64,000 nucleotides of DNA from Cladorhizidae sp. MBARI D1340-BT2 (GCA_028752905.1 JAQNBH010000002.1:18942430-19006429); one strand, 5' to 3'. Positions 34,602-46,966 are shown, counted from the stretch's first letter. The notes: a model not told the origin generated them from the sequence alone. Translations and numbers: made by a program.

Positions 34602-35129
34602 CTTACTGAGATGAGAAGGAGTTGTTGGCATGGGTGGAGTGTCTGAGGGTGGAGGGGGGGGGGCTCCAGATGATGAAGCAGATCCAACATAACAAACTTG
34701 TTGTGGGTGAGTGATTAGGTGTAGATCATACAGCATTGAGGTCTAATATCTATAGGTTAACTACTTGGATCGACAGCTGCACCAGACAGCTGATTTAGGA
34801 ACTGATGATCCACTTAACTGAAACCAAACTGCAACACTGTGCCACAGTCTTCCCCATGCTTGCCCTGCACTGATGGTGCACCTATGTACATATTGTAGAC
34901 TAAACTGCAACAACACCACGCCACAACCTGCCCTAGCATTGCACAAAGATTCGGCAAAGAACGCATTGCGCAAGCTTGGTCTGCCAGCAATCAACAAGTG
35001 CGCCTCTAAGCCAGGCTGGCACCACCACAACGACTCTGCAGAGGTGGACCTAATCGGGCACTTAGATAATAGTACAGGAGCCATTCAGTCTCCCCACAAT
35101 GCTTAAGAACTGAAGGAGTTGTAGAATTG
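34602..35129. other. No recognised gene
   Basis: Short frames on both strands around 34761-35106 without known motifs. A G run lies near 34653-34665. Confidence 0.4.
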
Positions 35130-35303
35130 CTGGGGTGTACTTAGGTGGGTGGGGGAGGGTAGGCTAGTCCATTATCTTTCTTTCCCCCCTCTATAAATCT
35201 AAAAGTTTGAGATTAACAGCCACGTTATACTGGGTCAGGCACTCCGCCCTCCCCCCATATTCCAAGTTCGCCCCCCTTGGCAAAATTCCTGTATACAGCC
35301 CTG
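35130..35303 (+). mobile_element. G/C-homopolymer MITE, copy 2
   Basis: 174 bp starting CTGGGGTGTACTTAGG and ending CTGTATACAGCCCTG, with TTCCAAGTTCGCCCCCCTTG and GCAAAATTCCTGTATA shared with copy 1 (28129-28318) in the same orientation. Confidence 0.7.
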
Positions 35304-35529
35304 GAAATGGGTATTAAAAAGAGCAAGGTTGACTAACCTCTGTCCTCACTGCCGACTCCAAGAGACAGAGACTTATCTGCAAGAATTCACCAAAGAGAGA
35401 GAAAGATAGAGACAAACAAGTTATTGTCTAGTACATGCATGTAGTACAACTAGAGGTGATGACACCTGACACACTCGGCCTCAGACAAGCATAAAACCTC
35501 AGGCTGAGTTTGACTTGCACCAAATCACG

Positions 35530-35910
35530 ATCATCAGTGCCAAACTAATCATGTTCATCAGCGTTAAACTAACCATGTTAGTCAGTGCCCAACTAATCGT
35601 GTTTGTCAGTGTCAAACTAATCATCTTTGTCAGTGTCAAACTAATCATGTTTGTCAGTGTCAAACTAATCATCTTTGTCAGCATTAAACTAATCATGTTC
35701 GCCAGTGTCAAACGAATCATCTTTGTCAGCGTCAAACTAATAATCTTCATCAGTGTCAAACTAATCATCTTTGTCAGCGTCAAACCAATAATCTTCGTCA
35801 GTGTCAAACTAATCAGCTTTGTCAGCATCAAACTAATAATCTTCGTCAGTGTCAAACTAATCATGTTCTTCAGTGTTAAACTAATCATGTTGGTCGGTGC
35901 CAAACACAGT
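35530..35910. repeat. 24-bp minisatellite
   Basis: About 16 copies of GTCAAACTAATCATCTTTGT plus CAGT, with alternating TCATGTTTGTC, TCATCTTTGTC and TAATCTTCGTC variants. Open frames on both strands follow from the multiple-of-three unit. Confidence 0.9.
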
Positions 35911-36536
35911 CTGGTGCTTGTTCAGCGCATCAAAACATTCAGCATGTAGAGTATATACATATATCAGCTAATCTCAGGTAATCAATGCACTAACATGCAG
36001 AGATGGAACACTCCACAACAAACAACACAATCTTCCTACGTGGACTCCCCCATGCTATCACATAATCAAATATCACAAGATATTGTCTTATAAATCATAT
36101 GCCATCCTCCTGGAAATCACATAATATCATCCTATAAGTCACATGACATCCTGTTATAAATCACATGATTTCCTCTCAAAACAACATACAATCACATGAC
36201 ATCCTTTGATAAATCACACGATGTCCTCTTTCACATGGGACGTCTTTATTTACAAATTGTGAAGAGGGGGGGGGGGGGGCGGCACACTCCAACAAGCTAG
36301 GAGAGGGGGGTTTGGGGGCATGCTATCCAGAATATTTTAGACTCTATGTGAGCGCATTTCTGGCTGATAAGACTGAATTAACACCCACTTAGTAGTGATT
36401 GGGATGTACTTATTTCTGCATTGTTAGCATCTTAGAGTTACTACTTTTGGAACTTTTGGAACTTGGTCTTAAAAATGGTGATGCCCGAGTTCCCGAAGTA
36501 GTAACTCAGGTAGTTACATCATACTTGCACTGGCTA
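35911..36536. other. Mostly non-coding, decayed repeat
   Basis: Scattered copies of AAATCACATGACATCCT at 36060-36240, then a G run and unique sequence up to the AGT array. Confidence 0.45.
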
Positions 36537-36636
36537 GCAGCAGTGGAGATGAGTTATCTGCAACCACATCAGCTCATAGTAGTAGTAGTAGTAGTAGTAG
36601 TAGTGGAGATGAGTTATCTGCAGCCACATCAGCTCA

Positions 36637-36675
<39 letters not shown>

Positions 36676-36762
36676 AGATGAGTTATCTGCAGCCACATCA
36701 GCTCATAGTAGTAGTAGTAGTAGTAGTAGTAGAGATGAGTTATCTGCAGCCACATCAGCTCA

Positions 36763-36807
<45 letters not shown>

Positions 36808-36891
36808 AGATGAGTTATCTGCAGCCACATCAGCTCATAGTAGTAGTAGTAGTAGTAGTGGAGATGAGTTACCTGCAGCCACATCAGCTCA

Positions 36892-36924
<33 letters not shown>

Positions 36925-36954
36925 AGATGAGTTATCTGCAGCCACATCAGCTCA

Positions 36955-37005
<51 letters not shown>

Positions 37006-37035
37006 AGATGAGTTATCTGCAGCCACATCAGCTCA

Positions 37036-37071
<36 letters not shown>

Positions 37072-37101
37072 AGATGAGTTATCTGCAGCCACATCAGCTC
37101 A

Positions 37102-37152
<51 letters not shown>

Positions 37153-37236
37153 AGATGAGTTATCTGCAGCCACATCAGCTCATAGTAGTAGTAGTAGTAG
37201 TAGTGGAGATGAGTTACCTGCAGCCACATCAGCTCA

Positions 37237-37269
<33 letters not shown>

Positions 37270-37299
37270 AGATGAGTTATCTGCAGCCACATCAGCTCA

Positions 37300-37356
<57 letters not shown>

Positions 37357-37587
37357 AGATGAGTTATCTGCAGCCACATCAGTTCCTGCAGCCACATCAG
37401 CTCATAGTAGTAGTAGTAGTAGTAGTAGTAGTAGCAGTAGTGGAGATGAGTTATCTGCAGCCACATCAGCTCATAGTAGTAGTAGTAGTAGTAGTAGTAG
37501 TGGAGATGAGTTATCTGCAGCCATATCAGCTCATAGTAGTAGTAGTAGTAGTAGTGGAGATGAGTTACCTGCAGCCACATCAGCTCA

Positions 37588-37626
<39 letters not shown>

Positions 37627-37725
37627 AGATGAGTTATCTGCAGCCACATCAGCTCAGAGTAGTAGTAGTAGTAGTAGTAGTAGTAGCAGTAGTGGAGATG
37701 AGTTATCTGCAGCCACATCAGCTCA

Positions 37726-37785
<60 letters not shown>

Positions 37786-37975
37786 AGATGAGTTATCTGC
37801 AGCCACATCAGCTCATAGTAGTAGTAGTAGTAGTAGTAGCAGTAGTGGAGATGAGTTATCTGCAGCCATATCAGCTCATAGTAGTAGTAGTAGTAGTAGT
37901 GGAGATGAGTTATCTGCAGCCACATCAGCTCATAGTAGTAGTAGTAGTAGTAGTAGTAGAGATGAGTTGGGTAGA
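36537..37975. repeat. Compound array: 36-bp core alternating with (AGT)n
   Basis: About 22 repeats of the core GGAGATGAGTTATCTGCAGC CACATCAGCTCA, each separated by an (AGT)n run of about 7-20 triplets. Core and spacer are multiples of three, so very long frames are open on both strands (Val/EMSYLQPHQ type on plus, Tyr/ELMWLQITHLH type on minus). Core variants (ACCTGCAGCC, GCAGCCATATC, CTCAGAGT) recur in a similar order, so blocks were copied. One double core sits near 37375-37400. Confidence 0.95.
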
Positions 37976-38500
37976 GAATTATGATTTAGAACCTAGTCAA
38001 CCCGAGAAGCACTGCACCAGTAATGTTACATATCTGCAGAGAAAAACGTGAGCCAGCCAAGCAGCAGGAAATAGTCTAAGAAGTGTGGGAAGACTTAATT
38101 TGGATGAGGATTAGTGAGGGTGCATTTTGCAAGGTCTGAAGAAAATCTGGGAAGTCACTTCAGCAGACAGGAGGCATGCCATTTCTGGGAAGTCACTTCA
38201 GCAAACAGGAGGCATGCCATTTTCCAATTGAAAGAAAGCTGTTTAGGAAATTAAAGCCCATGAAAAAAGTGAGCTCAGGCTCATCAAGCAGCTTTGGCTA
38301 GTCCAGTAGCTTTGGCAGCACAGGCTAGTCCAGCAGCTTTGGCAGCACAGGCTAGTCCAGCAGCTTTGGCAGCACAGGCAGCTTTGGCAGCACAGGCTAG
38401 TCCAGCAGCTTTGGCAGCAGAGGGAGCTTTGGGAGAGAGGGATCAGTCATTCAATAGCTCCAAAAAGTAGACATTTGGACTTGTCCATCGTATCCAGTCT
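37976..38500. repeat. Local duplications, including a 27-bp minisatellite
   Basis: A ~40-bp segment (GGGAAGTCACTTCAGCARAC, AGGAGGCATGCCATTT) occurs twice at 38145-38225. Four to five copies of AGCAGCTTTGGCAGCACAGG plus CTAGTCC lie at 38285-38425. Confidence 0.8.
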
Positions 38501-38929
38501 TGTCATGCAACCCTTCACATGTTGGATGATGCAGTTGTACCAGCAGCAAATTGGGTACTAGAACTTTTGGATGAAAGTGAGAACCTGGCAGGAGCAACTG
38601 GAATCTCGGGCAGACAACAGGAAAAAGTAGTAAAAGCTCATCAGTCATCTGAAAGATAACATTTCGAGCCATTTTTCTTCTTCTGAGAATGTCTTGTCAG
38701 CACTGAGCATCTTTGATCAAAGAAAGGTGCAAGTGTGGACTCTGTCCTTCTATGGAGAAAAGTCTCTTAGCACACTCCTTGCACACTGTGGCAGCTGCAC
38801 AGACATTACTAGTGAGGGAACAGTAAAATAAGCGGCGATACCACCTGACATTAGTGCGGCAGAGTTGGTCAACTTTCATCACTTCATGGCTGAGCAGCCT
38901 AAAGACAACAAGAAGTGTGAGTGGAAAGA

Positions 38930-39060
38930 AATCTTGAAAACTACGCTACCCAAACTTGAACACACGTGCCGCCATCAGTCTGCCCATCCCTGTTGCTACT
39001 GCCTCTGTAGAGAGAAGCTTTTCTCAGATGAAATCAATTTTTTAAAAAGTCGTCTATGAA
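38930..39060 (+). pseudogene. hAT dimerisation-domain remnant
   Basis: One frame reads NTRAAISLPIPVATASVERS then FSQMKSIF, the hallmark of the hAT C-terminal dimerisation region (normally TASxERSFSxMKxI). Upstream, 38500-38930 has protein-like fragments but no motif I can place. It is a short relic, unrelated in detail to the hAT pieces at 1-2210 and 59425-63185. Confidence 0.6.
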
Positions 39061-39519
39061 GCAGCTGAAGTGACTCCAGTCTTTCACACCTCATGAAAAT
39101 CACCATGGAGAGTCCGGAAACAGTTACAGAGAGTGATCTGGAAGCAAGCGTGGATATACTGTACATGTATGGGATGAAGAGTAGCTGTTTAAGTTGACCA
39201 TGACACGTTTTGACTACCTATGGCAACATTTTAGCAAGGGTGATCCCCCGCTCCCCTGCCCCACTAAATGAAGACCTGCATGACATTCTTTCATATACCA
39301 TTACCCCCCTTGCCGGAGGTGCCAGGGAGAGCAGGGAAGTCCTCACTGTGCATCTGAAAGCCTGGAACTGATTCAGACCTGGTCACTGGCAGTTGCCCAG
39401 CTGAATGAAGGGAAACGTGTGTGAGTGTGTGGGGGGGGGGAGGGGTGTACATGAAGGGAAAGAGGAGGAGGGAGGTTGAGGTAAGTTGGAGTATGTACAT
39501 GTGATTGACTATAGGAGAC

Positions 39520-40314
39520 ACACACCTGATCAACATCACACTGGAGGGGGAAGTACATATGTTGAGAATGGCTCCATGGGAACACACACTGGACCAACAC
39601 ACACTGGGATAAAGCCGGTTGAAGTAGGTAGAGAATGGCTCTATGGGGACACACACTGGACCAACACCACACTGGGTTGAGGCAGGTTGAAGTAGGTTGA
39701 CAATTTAGCTCTATGGGGACACACACTGGACCAACACCACACTGGGTTGAGGCAGGTTGAAGTAGATTGACAATAGCTTTATGGAGACACACACTGGACC
39801 AACACCACACTGGGTTGAGGCAGGTTGAAGTAGGTTGACAATAGCTCTATGGGGACTCACACTGGACCAACACCTCACTGGACCAACACCACACTGGGCT
39901 GAGGTAGGTTGAAGTAAGTCGACAATAGCTCTATGGGGACACACATTGGACCAACACAACACTGGGTTGAGGTAGGTTGAAGTAGGTTGACAATAGCTCT
40001 ATGGGGACACACACTGGACCAACACCACACTGGGTTGAGGTAGGTTGAAGTACGTACGTTGACTATAGCTCTATGGGGACACACACTTGACCAACACCTC
40101 ACTGGGTTGAGGCAGGTTGAGGTAGGTTAATAGCTCTATGGGGACTCACAATGGACCAACACCACACTGGGTTGAGGCAGGTTGAAGTACAGGTTCATGG
40201 GGATATATACTGGACCAACACCACACTAGGTTGAGGCAAGTTGAAGTAGGTTGATAATAGCTCTATGGGGACACACACTGGACCAACACCACACTGGGTT
40301 GAGGCAGGTTGAGG
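39520..40314. repeat. 68-bp satellite, left part
   Basis: About 12 copies of a unit with GGTTGAGGCAGGTTGAAGTA, GGTTGACAATAGCTCTATGG and GGACACACACTGGACCAACA. The array is interrupted at 40317 by a transposon and resumes at 42167. Confidence 0.9.
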
Positions 40315-40861
40315 TACAGTAGGCGCCATAAAAAACTTGGCGTTGCGTTTAAACCCAACGTACGTGCAACGCATGACCGTTGGCCAAAGAAACGTTAACG
40401 AAACGTACAGTACAGAGCGTTTGGACGCTCGCTGCGTTGAACGCTCGCTGCGTTTAAATGCTCGCTACGTTTTATGCAAACACTCCGAGAAGCGCGTGCA
40501 TTACTACCACGTGAACTGAAGAAAAAAAGCGGGGCAAGCTAGAACTACAGTTACTTGTTCTTTAGAGATCGTCCGCTGGAGTTGTTGTCCAATAAATTAT
40601 TATTTCAGTACTAGTTTAAGGGCCTGTAAGCTTTAAGAGTCTATAAGCAAGTAAGTTTCCTCCTCTTACTGTTATACTTGCTATAATATAACTTTGGTGT
40701 AACTGGAATCCGCTTGATCCATACAAGCCAGTACTTGAGTTTCAGTTTTAGTTGTTTTTTGGTAGCTAGAACAAATGGAATGGATGGTACTTCTCTAGCT
40801 ATTGTTGTAGCTACATGTTGTCATCAAGAATTGATTCATGTTGTGTTATTGGTTTGTTTTA

Positions 40862-41045
40862 GCCTGTGGAGTTGGACTGGTCTCTGTCCCACAAGGCAAA
40901 GCTCTGGGGCACCTTGCTGGGGGATGCCTACAGAGTGAAGGTAGGGACTTACACATCCCAGAATATGTCTGGAGGCAATTCAACTGGCATCAAACCAGAT
41001 GGGACTACAAACCAAGAAATGATTTACTGTTCATGTGATATATAT
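40862..41045 (+). pseudogene. BEN-family accessory gene fragment (element 2)
   Basis: Contains LVSVPQGKALG in one frame and GTLLGDAYRVKVGTYTSQN in the next, corresponding to VTILPQSKLLEGALAGDVCK in element 1 (about 44850-44910). It is the N-terminal part of the accessory protein; the BEN domain is absent from this copy. Confidence 0.55.
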
Positions 41046-41639
41046 TTGTGTTTGTTCACAAGTCTTTAATAGACTGGGTTATTTTTGTAGACTTCTGTAA
41101 CTTCTCTTCTGTAACAAACATTATGTAAATAAAAAATGTATATATTTTTTAATTTATAACTCCCATTTCTATAATTTGTATATAGAATTTGCTAACATGA
41201 AAATGCAATGACAAAAAAACGCAGGATATTGTTCTTTTCAGGTTGACCAATGTTCTTATGATGAGCTTCAGTGGGTTTCAAACTAGGACTGCATTCGTCT
41301 GTCCACCTTCTCAAATCCTTGATACCCATGAATTGTCTTGGCCACACCAACCTAAATGATGCAATTGGGGATTATAATTTTATTCACATCAAGGCAACAA
41401 ATCATCAAGGCAACATATCTGTAAAATAATGTTTATTTCAGTGCAAGGGGAATGGCAATAACAGCCACTACACCAACAGGGTGGGCATTCAAGCTTCAGC
41501 ATAAACTACAAACAAAAGCTAGATCCCACCCATAGCAAGCATGTAGGAGCTTTAAGCCAGTCTCCTTATCAGCTAAATTAAGTCAGCATACAGCCTTAAG
41601 AATCCCAAGCAAACAAGACTAACACGAACCTAGTTAATT

Positions 41640-41900
41640 CTCTTGCCAACTGACAGTAGGAGCTACCATCCGAGTGAGGCTCTACACGAAGAATGGTCAT
41701 TGGGTAGCCATTGTTCTTGAGGTGCTCGTGCAGCTGGAAGGCAGTCATTAATTCGCATCTTCTGTTCCACTACACCTCTCAGATGACTGCCGTTATCTTT
41801 GTAGGTCTCCCGCTATCAAACTGCCAGACTAAGTCCTGACACAGTCGGTGCCTTCAATCTGTTTCTTGTTACACCATTCGCTAAAAATCACTATGACTGC
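41640..41900 (-). pseudogene. Tc1-like transposase, N-terminal fragment (element 2)
   Basis: Minus-strand frames read SGRPTKITAVI, VVEQKMRIND and then, shifted, AFQLHEHLKNNGYPMTILR followed by SSYCQLARE. These parallel SGRSSIVSADI, AYQLHHMLQSRGYN and SSYCQLIRQ of element 1's transposase (51640-51960). The catalytic half is missing. Confidence 0.65.
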
Positions 41901-42166
41901 CACGTGCAACTCCACTCCATACGATCTATTCCGGCTAAAATACAATAAACGTTCCGTGCGTCTAAACGTTTAGAGCGGCTAAACGGTCGTGCGTTTAAAA
42001 TGTTTAGCGTCTGAACGTTTCGTGCGTTCCTTTTAACCGGTAGGAAATCGCATGCGTTTAACGCTGAACCAACGCTCGGTTTAAACGCAACGCCAAGTTT
42101 TTTATTTAACGCTGAACCAACGCTCGGTTTAAACGCAACGCCAAGTTTTTTATGGCGCCTACTGTA

Positions 42167-42570
42167 GGTAGACAATAGCTCTATGTGGACACACACTGGA
42201 ATAACACCATACTGGGTTGAGGCAGGTTGAAGTAGGTTGATAATAGCTCTATGGGGACTCATACTGGACCAACACCACACTGGGTTGAGGCAGGTTGAAG
42301 TAGGTTGATAATAGCTCTATGGGGACTCACACTGGACCAACACCACACTGGGTTGAGGCAGGTTGAAGTACATGTAGGTTGACAATAGCTCTATGGGGAC
42401 TCACACTGGACAAACACCACACTGGATTGAGGCATGTTGAAGTAGGTTGACAATAGCTCTATGGGGATACACACTAGACCAACACCACACTGGGTTGAGG
42501 CAGGTTGAAGTAGGTTGATAATACAGTAGCTCTATGGGGAGTCACACTGGACCAACACCACATTGGGTTG
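42167..42570. repeat. 68-bp satellite, right part
   Basis: Six further copies of the unit described at 39520-40314, continuing after the inserted element. Confidence 0.9.
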
Positions 42571-42869
42571 ACAAAAAGAAGCATGAATATTAGAACTCTA
42601 GGACAGAGATTGGAAATAAACATCACAACAAACCACTACCACTTGTGACTTACACCCAGTAAAGTTGTGACGGCCCAGTGGTCCAGATGACACCATCATG
42701 GTGTTGCCATTGTTGTCATGGCGACTCCTTCCTAGACCAAGTAAGGGAAATTCCGAAGGATCGAATCCTGATTGATTTGTAGTCTCAGAAACTAAGTTGG
42801 AATGAATAGAGACAGACATGAACAGAACACATGAAGCCTGAAGGCAGAGCCTAAGAACAGATGCAGAAG
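42571..42869. other. No recognised feature
   Basis: Unique sequence; a 73-codon minus-strand frame (42598-42819) has no known motif. Confidence 0.35.
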
Positions 42870-43400
42870 AGTATGAGTTGGAAATGTCTCCTGGCTACAT
42901 TATTTAGGCCTATATATACACATACTGTACAACATACTATCACATATGTACATACATGTATATACATGCAACAAATACGTACATGAATATATACATGTAA
43001 CATACCATCACATATGTACATGAATATATACATGCAACATACTATCACATGTGCACATTAATATATACATGCAACATACTATATATATGTAATGAATATA
43101 TACATGCAACATATATACTATCACACATGTACATGAATATATACATGTACATGCAACATACTATCACATATGTATATATACAACATACACACATATATAA
43201 TATACTATTATGATATTGGTTGGGACAAAATAACTGATTAGACTGTTGCATGTGTGCTTTGTGTGATAGGGCAAGTGGTGTAATAAGATTCATACCACAT
43301 AATGTTGTATTGAGATTCATACCAAGGAATTTTGTAATGTTATTCATACCACATAAAGGTGTAATGATATTCATACCAAGGAAGTATAAAATATTCTCTC
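42870..43400. repeat. AT-rich minisatellites
   Basis: 42900-43200: imperfect ~40-bp units of TATCACATATGTACATGAAT followed by ATATACATGCAACATAC. 43260-43400: about four ~30-bp units ending in ATTCATACCACATAA or ATTCATACCAAGGAA. Confidence 0.8.
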
Positions 43401-43561
43401 GCTGGCATATGTGTGGCATATGTGTCATATGGTACAAAACACTATGACCACTTCTAGAAAATCAAACACTCACGTGAAATATCGCACATGCTGCCCACAG
43501 TATTCTTCTATTGCAAAAATATATATATATAATAATATAAAGAACGCGCAACTTGGGTAAC

Positions 43562-43830
43562 TATGGCGACCGTGACATCAAACTTCCACTTTCGGTATCT
43601 CAAAGCGATTCGTTCTAGCGGAGATGAAGTTATTGACTAGCTTTTCCAGGACGATTTCGGCTTAAGTAAAGATGAGGGAGATGGGTATCCTTACCTGGGA
43701 AGCAATGAAGTTGACTGTGATGAGGTAACAGCTCCGAGGAGCACTTTGCCTGTGGTCCAGTAGTTGGTCTTTGCCCTACACCATCATGTGAAGCATTTGA
43801 TGGCAGTGAGGATCAGGTCAGAGGTAGGTA
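43562..43830 (+). pseudogene. Possible N-terminal remnant of a piggyBac-like gene
   Basis: MATVTSNFHFRYLKAIRSSG followed by an acidic stretch (LFQDDFGLSKDEGDGYPYLG after a stop) resembles the acidic N-terminus at 26658 (EDVISQLLADDSG..). A donor-like GAGGTAGGTAATG follows at about 43827. No catalytic part or ends are seen, so this is tentative. Confidence 0.25.
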
Positions 43831-44164
43831 ATGATGAATAGATGTTATATACATGTAAGTCAAGTCAAGCTTACTAAAGCTTGCATAAAGTCATTTTTTT
43901 AACTTTTTTTTTTGCCGGGAATATCCTGGGAATTTCCTGGGATTAGGTGTGCAAACAAGTGTTTTCTTCTACATATAGTTTCTCCAGCATATGACTCTGA
44001 TAAGTCAGTAGTTCTGGCAATGCTTCCAGCTCATCGTGGGCTTAGTCATGGATGCAGTTAAGCTAGTTCCCTGGTCCATCAACTATCGTGGCTCTGTTGC
44101 GCACCTCAGCAGCTTAACTTGTATTGACAACTCTAAGCTGCCTAATTAATGGTTTCAGCTGCCA
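43831..44164. other. No recognised feature
   Basis: Unique sequence between the possible piggyBac remnant and element 1. Only short frames. Confidence 0.35.
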
Positions 44165-44553
44165 TACAGTAGCGGCCAAAAATAAACATGCCGGTTGCGT
44201 TTATTTTGAACGTGTGTAGATGCTTACCGTTTCCAACTGTTAGTAAAATTGAACAACCAACGCTAACCAACGGTAACAGTTTATTAGCGTTTCGCTCTAT
44301 TCCACTTTGCCGCAGCGGCGCCAGCCACTAAAAAACGCAAACCAACGGTTAGCCTTTGCACGTCCAATTCAACTTTTGCCCCAGCGGCGAGGGCTTCTAA
44401 AGGTCGGTAAAGCGCGCCTAAGCTCACCAAAAAGCGCGCCGAGGTCTCTGAATAAATACTCAGCAAGTTTTAGAACCTCTTTACCGGCTGCTTCTTCGTT
44501 ATTCTACGCCCCTCAGAGGTTTAAAGAGTTCTTTCGCTACTTCTACGTTCAGC

Positions 44554-46185
44554 ATGACTTTTCGGAAAGCTGTCCTCATGTCCATGGGTGAAAGAAGTAA
44601 GTATTTGAATGTGTTATGGCAGCCTAGGACCTCTCCCCTCAGCTAGATCGGCTTTAGAATTTTTGAACTCCTTCAGCCTTTTTTCCCTAGCCTAGTTTTG
44701 GGAAATCTAAGTTTGTAAGCAGTGGGCTTAGCTCAGTAAGGTGGGGAAGTGAAGTTCAACACATTTTATATGGATCAGTCGCTACCTTGCAATATTGCAT
44801 TTTTGTTGCAGAATACTGTTTGGTCTTTTGGCCTCAAGAAGCCTCTGTGACAATTCTGCCACAAAGCAAACTGTTGGAGGGAGCTTTGGCTGGTGACGTC
44901 TGCAAGATCAAGGAAGGGAAAAACGAGTACATTGGAAGGATTTCTTGCCATGGGTAAGATGTTGGACCTAGTGTTGACCATTCAATGTTAGTATAACACT
45001 TTGTACAAATATATAGATTCTTTTGCAGCAATGCAACAAAAAGAAGAAGAATTCTTGAATCAAATCACCAGACCACCTACTCTGCCTACTGCCACCACCT
45101 CACCTGTGCCTACTCACTCCACACCATCTCGGTTGAATAGACCTACTACTACTGTAAGCTGGCAATGTGTATCGACTGAATGTTGAATGTCTTGATATAT
45201 ATATATATATATTTATGATCCCAAGGAAACTAAAGGTGGAAGGAGGAAGAGAAGTGCCACTGCTGCTGTTGTAAGCACTTTGTATGGTGCTTACTTACAG
45301 TGACGATACTTACAGAGCTTTCTTTCTGCATATGTAGCTTTCCAAGAAGAGATTGCTCAAGGGGAAGAAGAAAAAAATTGATGCCCCTCTTGGTAATGAA
45401 TAGCTTGAAATGTAGATACATGTATATTGAAATGTAAATATTCTCCTCTTGGTAATGAATAGCTTGAAATGTAGATATATATTCTCCTAACAAAATAGGC
45501 CGGATATTGGTGGTGACAGATCGGCCACCAACAACCCAACCATTACCTGCCACTCCTCCTCCACCAGCCACCCCTCCTCCATATCCTTCATCGGAGCTCG
45601 GTAAATAAATAGATGCATCCAAAATTGAATATCTTGGTGACACGATTCTAATTGTCTCTCTCTCTCAGCATATTTGAGAATGGAAGTTTCAAAGTTGAAA
45701 CAAATGCAGATCCAACTACTCGACCGGATATCTCTTTTGAAGGAAAAAGTTGAACTGCTTCCATCCAGTCCTCTTCCAATAACTCTGGCTTTCATTCCTC
45801 CAGCCCCAACTCATCCATCTGCAGCCTTCACTCCTCCAGCTCGTCCCCCGTTGCAATCTTTGCCCACTGCCGAGATAGACAAAGAACAACTTTGCTCGGT
45901 TGAAGAAGTTGTGGCCAGATACCACTCACTGCAGACGGCAAGTAAAGCTGGGGCTTTAACTTGTAAGCTTGCAAGAGAAGCCATCTTTGGGGAGGACATC
46001 TTAAAGAGGTGTACTGGAATAGGGAGTTCCCATCACTCCCAGCTAATGAACTGCTTCATCTTCAGCAAATAATGCTTGAAAGATTTCCAGCCTTCTGGAG
46101 CAACCAAGTGGAATTTGAGCCAGTATGGAAGAAATGTCTAGAGGCTGTGCAGCAGTTGTGCAAGATATTGAGATTAGCTAAATAG
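44554..46185 (+). pseudogene. BEN-domain accessory gene of element 1
   Basis: Exon 1 (44554-44596, MTFRKAVLMSMGER) joins exon 2 (44812-44953) to give KYCLVFWPQEASVTILPQSK, GALAGDVCKIKEGKNEYIGR. Exon 3 (from 45029) reads MQQKEEEFLNQ and a Pro/Thr linker, but in a frame that the preceding donor does not feed. Small exons may lie at 45235-45600. The last exon (45669-46185) has a helix (SKLKQMQIQLLDRISLLKEK), a Pro-rich linker, then a BEN domain: VVARYHSLQTASKAGALTCK, LAREAIFGEDILKRCT and, after a one-base shift near 46020, LPANELLHLQQIML, FEPVWKKCLEAVQQLCKILR and a stop. BEN domains bind DNA and form chromatin or transcription complexes; its role in a transposon is unknown. Confidence 0.75.
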
Positions 46186-46543
46186 GTCGTTGTTTTTTAT
46201 TATTATTATTGTTTATTATTGTTTTTATGCAATGATTTTTGTGCAGTACAGTATATAAATATGTTCTGTGTGCTGAATAAATTTTGAATTGACATGCATC
46301 ACAATTATAATATCCTGCTTGGGTGTAGTTTCATAAGACCCTCAGAAATTACTGTAAGCCCAGAACTGAGGACAACATTTTGGGCACAATCATTGAAATT
46401 GAGCCCTTAATTAAGCTCTCTGGGCAGGGTTATCAATTGCATAGGCGCCACCCAACAGGTTTGATTCCCAGTCACTTGGCCATTGTGAGAAATATCCAAT
46501 AATAACCACAGCCCACAATCTTGCCTCAAAGGCACAGACCACC

Positions 46544-46786
46544 TCAAACAAGACCTTGAATAACCTTCACGACTTTTCGTAGATACCTGATGTACTTGCT
46601 ACACTTGGCACAGCTAACCCCCTTCCAAAATTCTTCAATTCCCTTCACCAATTGGTCCTTTGTCCTCAGCTTGATCTCCCTCCGCATGTATTCTTTTAAT
46701 TCGTGCCATAAATGTTCTATGGGGTTGGCATCGGGTGACTCAGGTGGGGTCTTCCACCAGTTCACACAGTTCTGGTCCATATATGT
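46544..46786 (-). pseudogene. Tc1-like transposase of element 1, C-terminal part
   Basis: Continues the minus-strand gene across the gypsy insertion: MDQNCVNWWKTPPESPDANP then IEHLWHELKEYMRRE carries the third catalytic acidic residue (Glu of NPIEHLW). The tail CSKYIRYLRKVVKVI is typical of this Tc1 subgroup. Confidence 0.85.
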
Positions 46787-46966
46787 TGAAGTGGATAAAA
46801 GTTATATAACACTTCTCAATAGGCAGCACATTTCAACTGGTAAGGTTTCATACAACTGTGCGTTAACTAGAACATTATGATTGTTAATTAACTAGTGTAC
46901 ACGGAAGTGTCACGAAGGAATGTCCAAATCACGACGGAAATGAGGCAGGAAAGTCTGGTCGCTACA
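46787..46966 (-). repeat. gypsy 3' LTR
   Basis: 180 bp; on the minus strand it starts TGTAGCGACC and ends ATCCACTTCA (TG..CA). It differs from the other LTR at four positions. Confidence 0.95.

Larger units (their letters stand above)
40317..42164. mobile_element. Tc1/BEN-type element 2, internally deleted
   Basis: 1848 bp. Ends begin CAGTAGGCGCCATAAAAAAC and match inverted over at least 35 bp (TTGGCGTTGCGTTTAAAC next). TA flanks both sides (40315-40316 and 42165-42166) within the 68-bp satellite. Next to the left end lie several CGCTCGCTGCGTTTAAA-like repeats. Near the right end a ~48-bp piece of the terminal repeat is present twice (about 42057-42150). It holds remnants of the BEN-family gene (plus) and of the Tc1-like transposase (minus). 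Confidence 0.85.

Noticed and set aside
35499..35949. Hydrophobic repeat protein frames (VKLIIFVS type)
   Set aside because: 24-bp minisatellite translated; no unique flanking domain.
36399..38051. Very long open frames on both strands (550 and 463 codons) over the AGT array
   Set aside because: Core and spacer lengths are multiples of three without stops in these frames, so openness follows from the repeat. No domain outside it.
44307..44591. 94-codon frame as the start of the BEN gene
   Set aside because: It lies in the subterminal repeat zone. The start at 44554 splices in frame to the YCLVFW exon, so the longer frame is probably incidental.
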